Source: Paracoccus saliphilus
Lineage (GTDB): Bacteria > Pseudomonadota > Alphaproteobacteria > Rhodobacterales > Rhodobacteraceae
Length of the DNA: 64,000 nt
Assembly (NCBI GenBank): GCA_003255745.1
Contig: QKYL01000154.1
Location: 62,001 to 126,000 of the forward strand
Direction of reading: 5' to 3'
This document shows positions 26,983-36,052 of the stretch, one piece after another. The notes beneath the pieces are model-generated. The model ran no database searches, had not been told where the DNA came from, and saw only the letters and a list, made by a program, of their open reading frames with translations. The translations under genes were made by a program, and so were the position numbers. Each line of letters starts with the position of its first letter. Position 1 is the stretch's first letter.

Positions 26983-29532
26983 CTAGCCCGCCGACTGCTC
27001 CGCGCCAAGCGGGGCGTCAAGTTGCAGCTCGGGCAGGCGCAGCACCTCTCCGGCCGAGGACTTGCCCACGATGCTGTCCCGCACCGCCCGCCGCAGCGCA
27101 GGGGACCGCTTCAGCAACCGCCGAAAGCCTGTCTCGTCCAGCAGCAAAAGGCTGGTGGGCGTGATCGCCCTTACCTCGGCCCGGCGGATGCGGCTGGTCA
27201 GAACACCCATCTGGCCGAACATCTCGCCGCGGCCAAGACGGGTGGTCTGATTGGCAACCTCCTGCTCCACCGCACCCGAGGCCACGAAGAACACCGTGCG
27301 CGCGGGCGTGTCCTTGCGGGTGATCAGATGGCCCGGATTGACATAACGGGTGCGCAATTCGCGGCTGAGACGCTTGAGGTCGGCGTCGTCCAGGTCCGCG
27401 AACAGCGGGAACTGTCGCACCAGGTCGTTCTTGCGCAGCGCCAGGTCCAGCCTGGGGCGCCGTTCGGTCTGCTGGCGGCGCCGGGCGATGTCCAGCATCA
27501 GTTCGGTATGCACTTCCGATCCGATGAGGCCGTCTTCGCGCAGGGCGTTGTATTCCCGCTCTTCCAGGCGCAGGGCCGTTCGGCGGATGAATCGTCGTTC
27601 AAGTTCCTCGGCATAGCCCGGATATTGAAGGCGCAGACCTTCCAGCGCGGTTTCGACCGCCTCGATGCGACGGTTCAGCAGCTCGTGCAGCAGCTCGGCC
27701 ACGCGGCGGCCGTGGATGCGCCGGATCCGGCGGTCAATAAAGCCATGAATATCGCGCAGGATCAGACGCTTGGCCAGCAGCATCTCGAAACGGTCTGCAG
27801 TCATGCGCGCCAGCCCGCCCGGAACGCCAAGGCGGTTGCGCAGGAAGGCCGCAAAGCGGAACGCCGACCCATAGCTGAGGCTGGACCGCGCCGCCCGCTG
27901 ATACCCCGTGCGTCCGCCCGACCGCGCGCCTTCGATCAGGCGATCGGCGTCGAACAGCGCCTGTTCGGACAGCCGGGCCGAAATGGCACGTTCGCGGAAG
28001 CGTTGCAGAATGACCTCGCGCTCATGTGCGGCCAGCGCGATCAGGCCCAGGGTGATGCGGTCGCGGTCCAGAATCTCGGCGTTGTCCTCGGCCTCGGCGC
28101 GCTCGACGGCCTCGTCCAGCCGTGCGGCAAAGCGCTTGGCCTCGCTGCGCACGGTTTCGCGTGTCAGTTCATAGTTTTCGGTGGCCGAGGCCACCCCCTC
28201 GCGCACGCTTTGCAGGGCGACGGCCACGACCTGGTTCGACAGCGCCCGGTCCAGCGGCGACAGCTTGTCCAGGCCCAGCAGGCTGATCACGCCGCGCAGG
28301 GTGGTACCTTGCACGATCAGCGTGAACAGGGTGAAGCCGGTCGCAAGAATGCCGACGACGCGCTTTGTTTCCACCGGGACGCGCAGGCTTTCGGTCACGG
28401 CCAGTGCCAGGGCCAGCGTCACCGCGCCGCGCAAGCCCCCCCACATGATCGCCACGCGATAGGGGCGCTGGATTTGGGGCGACAGGCGCAGCCCCGTCAG
28501 CAGCGGCAGCAGCAGGAACAGGATGATCGCCCGGGCGACGAAGGCCGCCAGGATCACCACGCCCACCAGGGCCAAGTCGGCCAGGCGCACCTCGCCCAGC
28601 AGGCGCGGGATCAGCAGGGCGGCAAGGATGAAGATCAGTGCCCCGGCCCAATGCGCCAATAGGCCCCAGATCTCGCGCAGGTTGACCCAGAATGCAGGCG
28701 CCAGCCGCCCCGGTCCCATGAAGTTCAGCGTCAGCCCGGCAGCCACCACGGCGATCACGCCCGAAGCGCCCAGCAGCTGTTCCGCCCCGATATATGCCAG
28801 ATAGGGCACCGCGACGGAAACCGAGATCTGCGCCGTTTCGAACCGTCCGAACAGGCCCATCAGCATCAGCGCGATCCGCGCCACCAGCCAGCCGGCCAGC
28901 GCACCGCCCACGATAAGCGCCGGAAACTGCGCCAGCGCGTCCCGCAGGGTCGGGTTCGGCACCCCCATCATCACATAGCTCATGAACAGGCCGAAGAGTG
29001 CGATGGCCGCCGCGTCGTTCAGCAGGCTTTCGCCCTCGATGATGCGCGCCAGGCGCCGCGGCGCCGACAGCGACCGGAAGATCGAGACGACGGCCGAAGG
29101 GTCGGTGGTCGAGACGATAGCCCCGATCAGCAGGCCCACCATCAATGGCAGCCCTCCCATCCAGGCCAGCGCATAGCCGATGGTCAGGGTGGCCACGACC
29201 ACGGCCACCACTGCCAGGGTCAGGATCGGCACCCAGTCATCCAGCATCCGGCGGATATTCATCTCCAGCGTCGCCTGGAAGATCAGCGTGGGCAGAAACA
29301 CATACATGAACACGCTGGACCGGATCGGCAGCGACAGGATGCTTTCCGCGATCGGGTTCAGCGTGTCGGTCAGGTCGGTGCGCAGGAAAAAGATCGCGCC
29401 GCCGCCGATCATGATCCCGATCGCGGCCAGCATCACGCTGAAGGGCAGCGACAGCCGGGCCGCCAGCGGCTCGGCCGCGGCGATCAGCAGGAACAGGACG
29501 GCGGTAAAGGTCGTCAGCAGAACGATATCCAT
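26983..29532 (-). CDS. CPA1-type Na+/H+ antiporter with C-terminal cyclic-nucleotide-binding domain
   Basis: An 849-residue protein. The first ~420 residues hold about 12 membrane segments with the CPA1 core (IGAIVSTTDPSAVVSIFRSL and EGESLLNDAAAIALFG, containing the ion-binding Asp). A long charged cytoplasmic region follows (about residues 430-690), then a cNMP-binding domain (LFADLDDADLKRLSREL, LGRGEMFGQMGVL). It resembles NhaP/SOS1-like exchangers whose transport is set by a cytoplasmic regulatory tail. The start ATG has AAAGG directly adjacent, poor spacing, so the exact start is open. It is divergent from the OYE gene. Confidence 0.88.
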   Translation of the reverse strand: MDIVLLTTFTAVLFLLIAAAEPLAARLSLPFSVMLAAIGIMIGGGAIFFLRTDLTDTLNPIAESILSLPIRSSVFMYVFLPTLIFQATLEMNIRRMLDDWVPILTLAVVAVVVATLTIGYALAWMGGLPLMVGLLIGAIVSTTDPSAVVSIFRSLSAPRRLARIIEGESLLNDAAAIALFGLFMSYVMMGVPNPTLRDALAQFPALIVGGALAGWLVARIALMLMGLFGRFETAQISVSVAVPYLAYIGAEQLLGASGVIAVVAAGLTLNFMGPGRLAPAFWVNLREIWGLLAHWAGALIFILAALLIPRLLGEVRLADLALVGVVILAAFVARAIILFLLLPLLTGLRLSPQIQRPYRVAIMWGGLRGAVTLALALAVTESLRVPVETKRVVGILATGFTLFTLIVQGTTLRGVISLLGLDKLSPLDRALSNQVVAVALQSVREGVASATENYELTRETVRSEAKRFAARLDEAVERAEAEDNAEILDRDRITLGLIALAAHEREVILQRFRERAISARLSEQALFDADRLIEGARSGGRTGYQRAARSSLSYGSAFRFAAFLRNRLGVPGGLARMTADRFEMLLAKRLILRDIHGFIDRRIRRIHGRRVAELLHELLNRRIEAVETALEGLRLQYPGYAEELERRFIRRTALRLEEREYNALREDGLIGSEVHTELMLDIARRRQQTERRPRLDLALRKNDLVRQFPLFADLDDADLKRLSRELRTRYVNPGHLITRKDTPARTVFFVASGAVEQEVANQTTRLGRGEMFGQMGVLTSRIRRAEVRAITPTSLLLLDETGFRRLLKRSPALRRAVRDSIVGKSSAGEVLRLPELQLDAPLGAEQSAG

Positions 29533-29719
29533 CCTTTCGGGATAAAGCCATATCTCGTCATTTGGAAGAAGCTCGCCGCCACATCTGGAACGGTTTCGGT
29601 GTGCTGACGCCGATGTGAGGCGCGGTCAGGACATGCCTTGAAATCGGCGTGCGCGATCTACAGGTCGGGTGGGGGGGCCTTTGGTGGCCCCCTTGATCGT
29701 TCAAGGAAAGGAAGACGCG

Positions 29720-30787
29720 ATGTCGTCGATGTTCGAGCCGCTGCCCCTGGGGGCGGTCACCCTGAAGAACCGCATCGTGATGGCCCCGCTGACACGCAGC
29801 CGCGCGGGCGAGGCCCGGGTGCCCAACGACCTGATGGTCGAGTATTACGGCCAGCGCGCCGGCGCCGGGATGATTTTGTCCGAGGCAACCAGTGTCATGC
29901 CGATGGGCGTGGGCTATGAGGCGACGCCGGGCATCTGGAACGACGATCAGGTTGCGGGCTGGTCCGCCGTCACGCAGGCCGTCCACCAGCGCGACGGGCT
30001 GATCTTCCTGCAACTGTGGCATGTCGGCCGGATTTCCGACCCGCAGTTGCTGGACGGGCAGCTGCCTGTGGCACCTTCGGCAATCCAACCCTCGGGTCAT
30101 GTCAGCCTGCTGCGCCCCAAGCGGCCTTATGTGACGCCCCGCGCGCTGGACACGGATGAGATCCCCGGCATCGTCGAGGCCTATAGATTGGCTGCGGCCA
30201 ATGCCCGTCGCGCCGGTTTCGACGGTGTCGAGATTCATGCCGCAAACGGTTATCTGATCGACCAGTTCCTGCAGGACCGCAGCAACACCCGCACCGACCA
30301 GTATGGCGGCTCGATCGAGAACCGGACGCGGCTGCTGGAAGAAATTGCCGATGCGGTAATCGGGGTCTGGGGCGCAGATCGCGTAGGTGTGCACCTGGCG
30401 CCGCGGGGCGACGGGCATGACATGGGCGACAGCGATCCGCGCGCTCTGTTCACGCATGTTGCCCGGCAGATGGGCCGCCGTGGCGTGGCCTTCCTGTGCC
30501 TGCGCGAACGACTGGACGAGGACAGCCTTCTGGATGCGATCCGCGACGCCTTCGGTGGGCCGGTCATCGCCAACGAAGGTCTGACCTTTGAGACGGCACA
30601 GGCGCTGCTGGCCGAAGGCCGGGCCGATGCGGTGGCCTTTGGGCGCGACTTCATCGCGACGCCGGACCTGCCCGAGCGGTTCCGGCGGGGCCTGCCCCTG
30701 AACGACCAGGACCCCTCGACCTTCTACCAGGGCGGCGCGCAAGGTTATGTTGATTATCCGACCGCCACGGGTCTGGCGGCCGAATGA
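29720..30787 (+). CDS. Old Yellow Enzyme family alkene reductase (NemA-like)
   Basis: A 355-residue FMN-dependent oxidoreductase of the OYE family. FMN-binding and active-site blocks are visible: NRIVMAPLTRSRA, LQLWHVGRIS, DGVEIHAANGYLIDQFLQD and SIENRTRLLEEI. Many OYEs have HxxN or HxxH at the substrate site; here it is HAAN. Such enzymes reduce activated C=C bonds and nitro compounds and are often induced by electrophile stress. ATG at 29720 is preceded by AAGGAAAGGAAG. A weak hairpin follows the stop. Confidence 0.9.
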   Translation: MSSMFEPLPLGAVTLKNRIVMAPLTRSRAGEARVPNDLMVEYYGQRAGAGMILSEATSVMPMGVGYEATPGIWNDDQVAGWSAVTQAVHQRDGLIFLQLWHVGRISDPQLLDGQLPVAPSAIQPSGHVSLLRPKRPYVTPRALDTDEIPGIVEAYRLAAANARRAGFDGVEIHAANGYLIDQFLQDRSNTRTDQYGGSIENRTRLLEEIADAVIGVWGADRVGVHLAPRGDGHDMGDSDPRALFTHVARQMGRRGVAFLCLRERLDEDSLLDAIRDAFGGPVIANEGLTFETAQALLAEGRADAVAFGRDFIATPDLPERFRRGLPLNDQDPSTFYQGGAQGYVDYPTATGLAAE

Positions 30788-31064
30788 TCGCAAGTCGACG
30801 GGCCGGGCATGTGCCTGGCCCTTGACGGATCAGCCGTTGTTGCGGCTGGAAAGATCAGCATTCCCCTCGCCCCGCACGGCGGCCACCCGCACGATATCAA
30901 CCGCTGACCAAGCCGCCCCCGCAGCGGTTCTCGGTCAACACCTTCATCAACGATGCGGCAAGTTCTCGACGGTTATCTATTCTGTGAGCGGCAGAAGCGG
31001 CCCTGCGGCGAGACCGGCAGCGGTGCGCCTGCCAATCAATCGTGGCACAGCAACCAGAAAACGA
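30788..31064. other. Intergenic stretch after the OYE gene
   Basis: Apart from a GGGCCGGGCA/TGCCTGGCCC hairpin at 30800-30821 (one wobble, short T-tail; a possible terminator of the OYE gene) and a small CAGCCG/CGGCTG hairpin near 30831-30848, nothing recognisable is present. Reading frames crossing it show no family resemblance. Confidence 0.5.
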
Positions 31065-31092
31065 AAGGGCGGCCACTTGGGCCGCCCTTCTT
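31065..31092 (-). terminator. Intrinsic terminator of glnB-glnA
   Basis: A perfect 10-bp stem (AAGGGCGGCC at 31065-31074 with GGCCGCCCTT at 31080-31089) and 5-nt loop lies 20 bases beyond the glnA stop. On the minus strand it is followed by TTTCGTTTT. Confidence 0.85.
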
Positions 31093-31111
31093 GTCCATAT
31101 TCAGGCCGCGA

Positions 31112-32518
31112 TCAGCAGCTGTAGTACATCGCGTACTCGACGGGGTGCGGCGTGTGCTCGTAGGCGTACACTTCTTCCCATTTCAGGGCGATGTAGGATT
31201 CCAGCTGGTCGCGGGTGAAGACGTCGCCCGCCAGCAGGAAGTCCATGTCCTTGTCAAGCTCCTCCAGCGCCTCGCGCAGGCTGCCGCAGACGGTCGGGAT
31301 CTCGGCCAGCTCCTCGGGCGGCAGGTCGTAGAGATCCTTGTCCGACGCGGGGCCCGGATCGATCTTGTTCTTGATGCCGTCCAGGCCTGCCATCAGCAGG
31401 GCCGCGAAGGCCAGGTAAGGGTTTGCCGCCGGATCGGGGAAGCGGGCTTCGACACGCTTGGCCTTGGGCGACTCCGTCCACGGGATCCGGACGCAGCCCG
31501 ACCGGTTGCGGGCCGAATAGGCGCGCAGGACCGGGGCCTCGAAGCCTGGGATCAGGCGCTTGTAGCTGTTGGTCGAGGGGTTGGTCAGCGCGTTCAGCGC
31601 CTTGGCGTGCTTCAGGATGCCGCCGATGAAATACAGCGCCTCCTGGCTCAGGTCGGCGTATTTGTCGCCGGAGAACAACGGCTTACCGTCTTTCCAGATC
31701 GACATGTTGACGTGCATCCCCGACCCGTTGTCGCCCTTCATGGGCTTGGGCATGAACGTCACCGACTTGCCATAGGCATGGGCGACGTTGTGGATGACGT
31801 ACTTGTATTTCTGGATGTTGTCGGCCTGCTCGACCAGACCGCCAAAGATCAGCCCCAGCTCGTGCTGGCAGGTTGCGACCTCGTGGTGGTGCTTGTCGAC
31901 CTTCATCCCCATGCGCTTCATGGTGGACAGCATCTCGCCCCGGATATCCTGGGCGGTGTCGATCGGGTTCACCGGGAAATAGCCGCCCTTGTGGGCCGCG
32001 CGGTGGGCGGTGTTGCCCATCTCGTATTCGGTATCGGTGTTCCAGGCGGCGTCGGCCGCGTCGATCTGGAACGACACCTTCTGCGGCGTCACCGAATAGC
32101 GCACGTCGTCGAAGATGAAGAATTCGGCTTCCGGGCCGAAATAGGCGGTGTCGCCGATGCCCGACGCCTTCAGATAGGCCTCGGCCTTGGCGGCGGTTCC
32201 GCGCGGGTCGCGGCTATAGGCTTCGCCGGTGTCCGGCTCGACCACATTGCAATGCACGCAAAGGGTCTTTTCAGCATAGAACGGATCGATATAGACCGAC
32301 GCGGGGTCCAGGATCAGTTTCATGTCCGACTGGTCGATCGACTTCCAGCCCGCGATCGAGCTGCCGTCGAACATAAAGCCTTCCTCGAAGAAGTCCTCGT
32401 CGACAAGATCGCGGTCCAGGGTCACGTGCTGAAGCTTGCCCTTGGGGTCGGTGAAGCGCACGTCGACATAGGCGACATCCTCTTCCTCGATCAGCTTCAA
32501 GACATCCTTGATTTCCAT
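31112..32518 (-). CDS. glnA: Glutamine synthetase type I
   Basis: A 468-residue GSI-beta enzyme condensing ammonium and glutamate. Signature blocks include [41 protein letters not shown] and the ATP-site [16 protein letters not shown]. The Tyr of [11 protein letters not shown] is the expected adenylylation site, so activity should be set by GlnE. It follows glnB by 88 bp in the same direction, the usual alphaproteobacterial glnBA unit. Confidence 0.97.
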   Translation of the reverse strand: MEIKDVLKLIEEEDVAYVDVRFTDPKGKLQHVTLDRDLVDEDFFEEGFMFDGSSIAGWKSIDQSDMKLILDPASVYIDPFYAEKTLCVHCNVVEPDTGEAYSRDPRGTAAKAEAYLKASGIGDTAYFGPEAEFFIFDDVRYSVTPQKVSFQIDAADAAWNTDTEYEMGNTAHRAAHKGGYFPVNPIDTAQDIRGEMLSTMKRMGMKVDKHHHEVATCQHELGLIFGGLVEQADNIQKYKYVIHNVAHAYGKSVTFMPKPMKGDNGSGMHVNMSIWKDGKPLFSGDKYADLSQEALYFIGGILKHAKALNALTNPSTNSYKRLIPGFEAPVLRAYSARNRSGCVRIPWTESPKAKRVEARFPDPAANPYLAFAALLMAGLDGIKNKIDPGPASDKDLYDLPPEELAEIPTVCGSLREALEELDKDMDFLLAGDVFTRDQLESYIALKWEEVYAYEHTPHPVEYAMYYSC

Positions 32519-32606
32519 CTCTTCCCTTTCTTCATGGTAGCAACCCGGCGGCCGAGGCGGCCGGGCGCGGGAGTCTGCAGTTTTTCTGCTTGGCCCTTCG
32601 TGTCGA

Positions 32607-33071
<465 letters not shown>

Positions 33072-33100
33072 TCATACTGCGCATAATATAGGCAAAATCC

Positions 33101-34600
33101 ATGCTGCATGGCACCCAGATCCTCGGCAGCGCCCAAATGCGCGCCATCGAATCTGCCGCGATCGCCCAAGGGACGGTCACTGCCGCCACACTGATGGAAC
33201 GTGCGGGCCAAGGCGTCGTGACGGCGATTCTGGACCGCTGGCCGGACCTCGCGCAGGCGCCGGGGCAGGCCGTGGTTCTTTGCGGGCCGGGCAACAACGG
33301 CGGCGACGGCTTTGTCGTGGCCCGGCTGCTGGCGGGGCGCGGCTGGCAGCTGCGGGTCCTGCTGGCGGGTGATCCGGCCGCCCTGCCCGCCGACGCGCGG
33401 CGCAACCATGACCTGTGGCGGGCCTTGGGGCCGGTGGCTCCGCTTTCTGCAGATCCCGCACCCGTCACTGCCGACCTTGCGGTGGACGCGCTTTTCGGCA
33501 TCGGGCTGACGCGGCCGGTTGATGCATTCGCGCCCGCCCTGTCCGCCCTGCGCGCCGCGCCGCGGCTGGTCGCGGTGGATGTGCCAAGCGGCCTTTGCGC
33601 CGACAGCGGGCAGGTGATTGGCGCCGCGCGCCTCGCCCCGGCCGACCTGACCGTCACCTTTCACCGGGCGAAGCCGGGTCATTACCTGTCCCAAGGTCCC
33701 GGCCTGTGCGGCCATGTGGCGCTGGTTGACCTAGGACTGGCCGATGCAGGCCAAGGCCCCCCAACAACGTTGATCGAGGGCGCGGACTTGGCCAAGCCCC
33801 AGGGGCACAAGTTCGATCACGGCCACGTCATGGTTGTCGCGGGCGGTCCGGCGCAGGGCGGCGCAGCGCGCCTGTCCGCGCGGGCGGCGCTGCGCATCGG
33901 CGCCGGGCTGGTGACGCTTTGCCCGCCGCAGGCGGCCTTGGCCGAACATTCCGGCCCGCCCGACGCATTGATGCGGCGCCCCTTGGATGGCTCCGAGGAT
34001 CTGGAGAGGCTGCTTGGTGACGGACGAGTAGCCGCCCTTTGCCTTGGCCCCGGCTGCGGCATCGAACGGGCCGCCAGCCTGCTGCCCCCGCTGATTCGGT
34101 CCGGTCGGGCGGCCGTTCTGGATGCCGACGCCATCACCGCCCTTGCCGCGCAGGCTGATCCATTCCGGGGACTGCACGACCGATGCGTCCTGACGCCCCA
34201 TGCAGGAGAGTTCGGCCGGCTGTTTCCTGACCTTGCGACGCGCTTGGATGAACCTCCGCAGACAGGTCCCGCCTTTTCGCGGCTGGATGCGGCGCGACAG
34301 GCTGCCGCCCGGACGGGCGCGGTGATTTTGCTGAAGGGCCCGGATACGGTGATCGCCGCGCCGGATGGTCGGGCGGCCATTCATTCGGCCACTGACCTGC
34401 CTTGGCTGGCCACGGCAGGGGCGGGCGACGTGCTGGCCGGAATGATCGCCGGACTGCTGGCGCGCGGCTGGCCGGCGCTGGAGGCCGCCTCGGCCGCGAC
34501 CCTTGTCCACGCGCGGGCCGCCCGCCGTTTTGGCCCCGGCCTGATCGCGGATGATCTGCCTGATCAGCTGCCCTTCGTCCTGCGCGACATGGGCGCGTGA
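33101..34600 (+). CDS. nnr: Bifunctional NAD(P)HX epimerase/dehydratase
   Basis: A 499-residue fusion repairing damaged, hydrated NAD(P)H. The N-terminal YjeF_N epimerase domain (CGPGNNGGDGFVVARLL, LAVDALFGIGLTRPV) is followed by the ADP/ATP-dependent dehydratase domain (HGHVMVVAGGPAQGGAAR; LTPHAGEFGRL; TAGAGDVLAGMIAGLLA). The two-domain order is standard in bacteria. It ends 47 bp before the tRNA-Leu gene; an AT-rich ATAATA near 33083-33088 may be part of its promoter. Confidence 0.93.
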   Translation: MLHGTQILGSAQMRAIESAAIAQGTVTAATLMERAGQGVVTAILDRWPDLAQAPGQAVVLCGPGNNGGDGFVVARLLAGRGWQLRVLLAGDPAALPADARRNHDLWRALGPVAPLSADPAPVTADLAVDALFGIGLTRPVDAFAPALSALRAAPRLVAVDVPSGLCADSGQVIGAARLAPADLTVTFHRAKPGHYLSQGPGLCGHVALVDLGLADAGQGPPTTLIEGADLAKPQGHKFDHGHVMVVAGGPAQGGAARLSARAALRIGAGLVTLCPPQAALAEHSGPPDALMRRPLDGSEDLERLLGDGRVAALCLGPGCGIERAASLLPPLIRSGRAAVLDADAITALAAQADPFRGLHDRCVLTPHAGEFGRLFPDLATRLDEPPQTGPAFSRLDAARQAAARTGAVILLKGPDTVIAAPDGRAAIHSATDLPWLATAGAGDVLAGMIAGLLARGWPALEAASAATLVHARAARRFGPGLIADDLPDQLPFVLRDMGA

Positions 34601-34647
34601 TTTTCCCCCTCGCCTCGGTCTGCGGCCTTTGCTATGACGCCGCCGAT

Positions 34648-34732
34648 GCGGGTGTGGCGAAATTGGCAGACGCACCAGATTTAGGTTCTGGCGCCGCAAG
34701 GCGTGGGGGTTCAAGTCCCTCCACCCGCACCA
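34648..34732 (+). tRNA. tRNA-Leu (anticodon TAG), integration site of the island
   Basis: An 85-nt class II tRNA with encoded CCA. The acceptor stem GCGGGTG pairs with CACCCGC, the anticodon stem CCAGA/TCTGG encloses TTTAGGT (anticodon TAG), a short variable arm GGCGCCGCAAGGCGT follows, and the T-arm contains GGTTCAAGTCC. The last 14 bases form the left 15-bp direct repeat of the integrated element, so the island restores an intact gene end. Confidence 0.96.
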
Positions 34733-34733
34733 T
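34719..34733. repeat. Left attachment repeat (attL)
   Basis: CTCCACCCGCACCAT, identical to 53644-53658. It comprises the end of the tRNA-Leu T-arm/acceptor stem, the CCA and one more base, a common core position for tyrosine integrases. Confidence 0.92.
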
Positions 34734-35282
34734 AGCGACAGTATTTTTTATTATAATTCAGCCGGCTACAGGTTTAGAGGCTAGTTTTATCCCCCAATTA
34801 ATCCCCCTGCGTGGTTGTTGATTCTTCGATCTATTGACTTGGTCCTTTTGCAAAACATCAGGGAACCGGGGGTGTATCTTTGCCGAGCCTCTGCGGCATC
34901 ACGAAAAGAATGATCTTCTTGGTATGCTGATAGGTTAGAGATACAGGCTTTTCCAGTACCCCGGGGGGGGGGGGCAGTAGAGGCGCTTCGGGTCCCATCA
35001 GCAGCAAGTCTACCTCCCCGGGTGCCGATTCTGAATGCTTGAAAGCGCGAACGTCTACAGTCCACCCGTCGTTGTCGGCGATCAATCTACAAACGCTGAC
35101 CTCTCAAATTTACTCAATCACAAATTTACTGCAGCGAGCAGTACTCAATTTTCGGTATAGGGTGAGCAGACGAGGCGGTGCCAACCTTCGCCTCGCACTG
35201 CTGCCGTCACCCAGAGTACCAAAGAAATGTAAGAAGCTGAACCGCCGAAAGAGTGATTACTTGAGGTTCTCCAACAGAATTC
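34734..35282. other. Left end of the island, no confident gene; contains a 12-G tract
   Basis: The first bases contribute a TTTTTT run downstream of the tRNA. A minus-strand frame, 34858-35085, opens with TTG and codes a plausible segment (DGWTVDVRAFKHSESAPGEV), but has no good start or ribosome site and may be a gene remnant. A run of 12 G (34963-34974, preceded by CCCC) lies in this frame. The rest, about 35100-35250, is AT-rich (22 of 60 G+C in 35101-35160). No known RNA or repeat was recognised. Confidence 0.5.
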
Positions 35283-35876
35283 TCATTGCTTGATATCAGA
35301 GAAGCGTTCCATCGGACGCGTGGGGTAGCTGATATACGGCTTCGACACTCTATGATCGGGAAAGTGTCTCTGTAAGAATTTCAGCATAGCCGTGGAAACT
35401 GGACCTTCAATCAGAAAAATACCACACCGATCTCGGAATTTAATCCAATGGCTCATGAGAACGCCCTGGCGTCTTGCACTCGGGCAAAGCCAGACCCAGT
35501 CCAGTCGCATTCTTTCATCGCTTGTATGATCGGGACGAAAGCAACTAGCCCCTATTATCCTGTAGTCCGAGTCATAGAAAGCGAATCCTATTGCGCTTGG
35601 ATCAGACCTGCCGTCAATCTCCCATTGCGGTGTGTCGTAACCAAATTCGCGCTGGAATAACTTTGCACGCCAGTAGATCTCTTCGCGAAGCCAGCTAGGG
35701 CCTCCGCGGTCAATCCAAGCGCCTTCCGGGTACTGCTCAAGATAGGGCTCTAGCATCAGACAAGGTGCCGGGGCGATTGATTGAGCGAACTTGTTATGCC
35801 GCTTATCGTGAGCTATTTCAGTATCAAGATATCCCTCAACATACGTGTATCCACATAAACTACATTGTTTTAACAT
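35283..35876 (-). CDS. Zinc-finger protein with Eco1/ESCO-like acetyltransferase layout
   Basis: A 197-residue protein. The N-terminus, CSLCGYTYVEGYLDTEIAHD then KRH, has the CxxC...H...H spacing of the C2H2_3 zinc finger found at the front of eukaryotic cohesin acetyltransferases Eco1/ESCO. The C-terminal half (DYRIIGASCFRP; LDWVWLCPSARRQGVLMSHW) looks like strands 4-5 and the acetyl-CoA pyrophosphate loop of a GNAT fold, with RRQGVL near the usual R/Q-x-x-G-x-G/A. The substrate is unknown. ATG 35876 follows GGAGTGGAAGA. It lies outside the BREX operon in the same direction; its composition is lower in GC than the chromosome. An unrelated fold cannot be excluded. Confidence 0.65.
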   Translation of the reverse strand: MLKQCSLCGYTYVEGYLDTEIAHDKRHNKFAQSIAPAPCLMLEPYLEQYPEGAWIDRGGPSWLREEIYWRAKLFQREFGYDTPQWEIDGRSDPSAIGFAFYDSDYRIIGASCFRPDHTSDERMRLDWVWLCPSARRQGVLMSHWIKFRDRCGIFLIEGPVSTAMLKFLQRHFPDHRVSKPYISYPTRPMERFSDIKQ

Positions 35877-36021
35877 TCTTCCACTCCATAAGTCTACTGC
35901 TCTAAATGGAGCTTACCTTCGATCAAAGAAGATTAACCCCGCAAATCCATGGACATTGCTTCCGATATAGGAACACGACAACCATCCATGTCCGCCAAGG
36001 CGCAGAATCTTTATAAGTAAG

Positions 36022-36044
36022 AAGAGCGGAGCCGTTGCGCTTTT
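36022..36044 (-). terminator. Weak hairpin after brxL
   Basis: AAGAGCG (36022-36028) pairs with CGCTTTT (36038-36044) with one G-T wobble around a 9-nt loop, about 10 bases past the brxL stop. The T-tail on the minus strand is poor, so terminator function is doubtful. Confidence 0.3.
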
Positions 36045-36052
36045 ACCTCCAC

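Noticed and set aside
34597-34821. Open frame spanning the tRNA-Leu gene
   Set aside because: It runs through the tRNA and the attachment site and is a chance frame.
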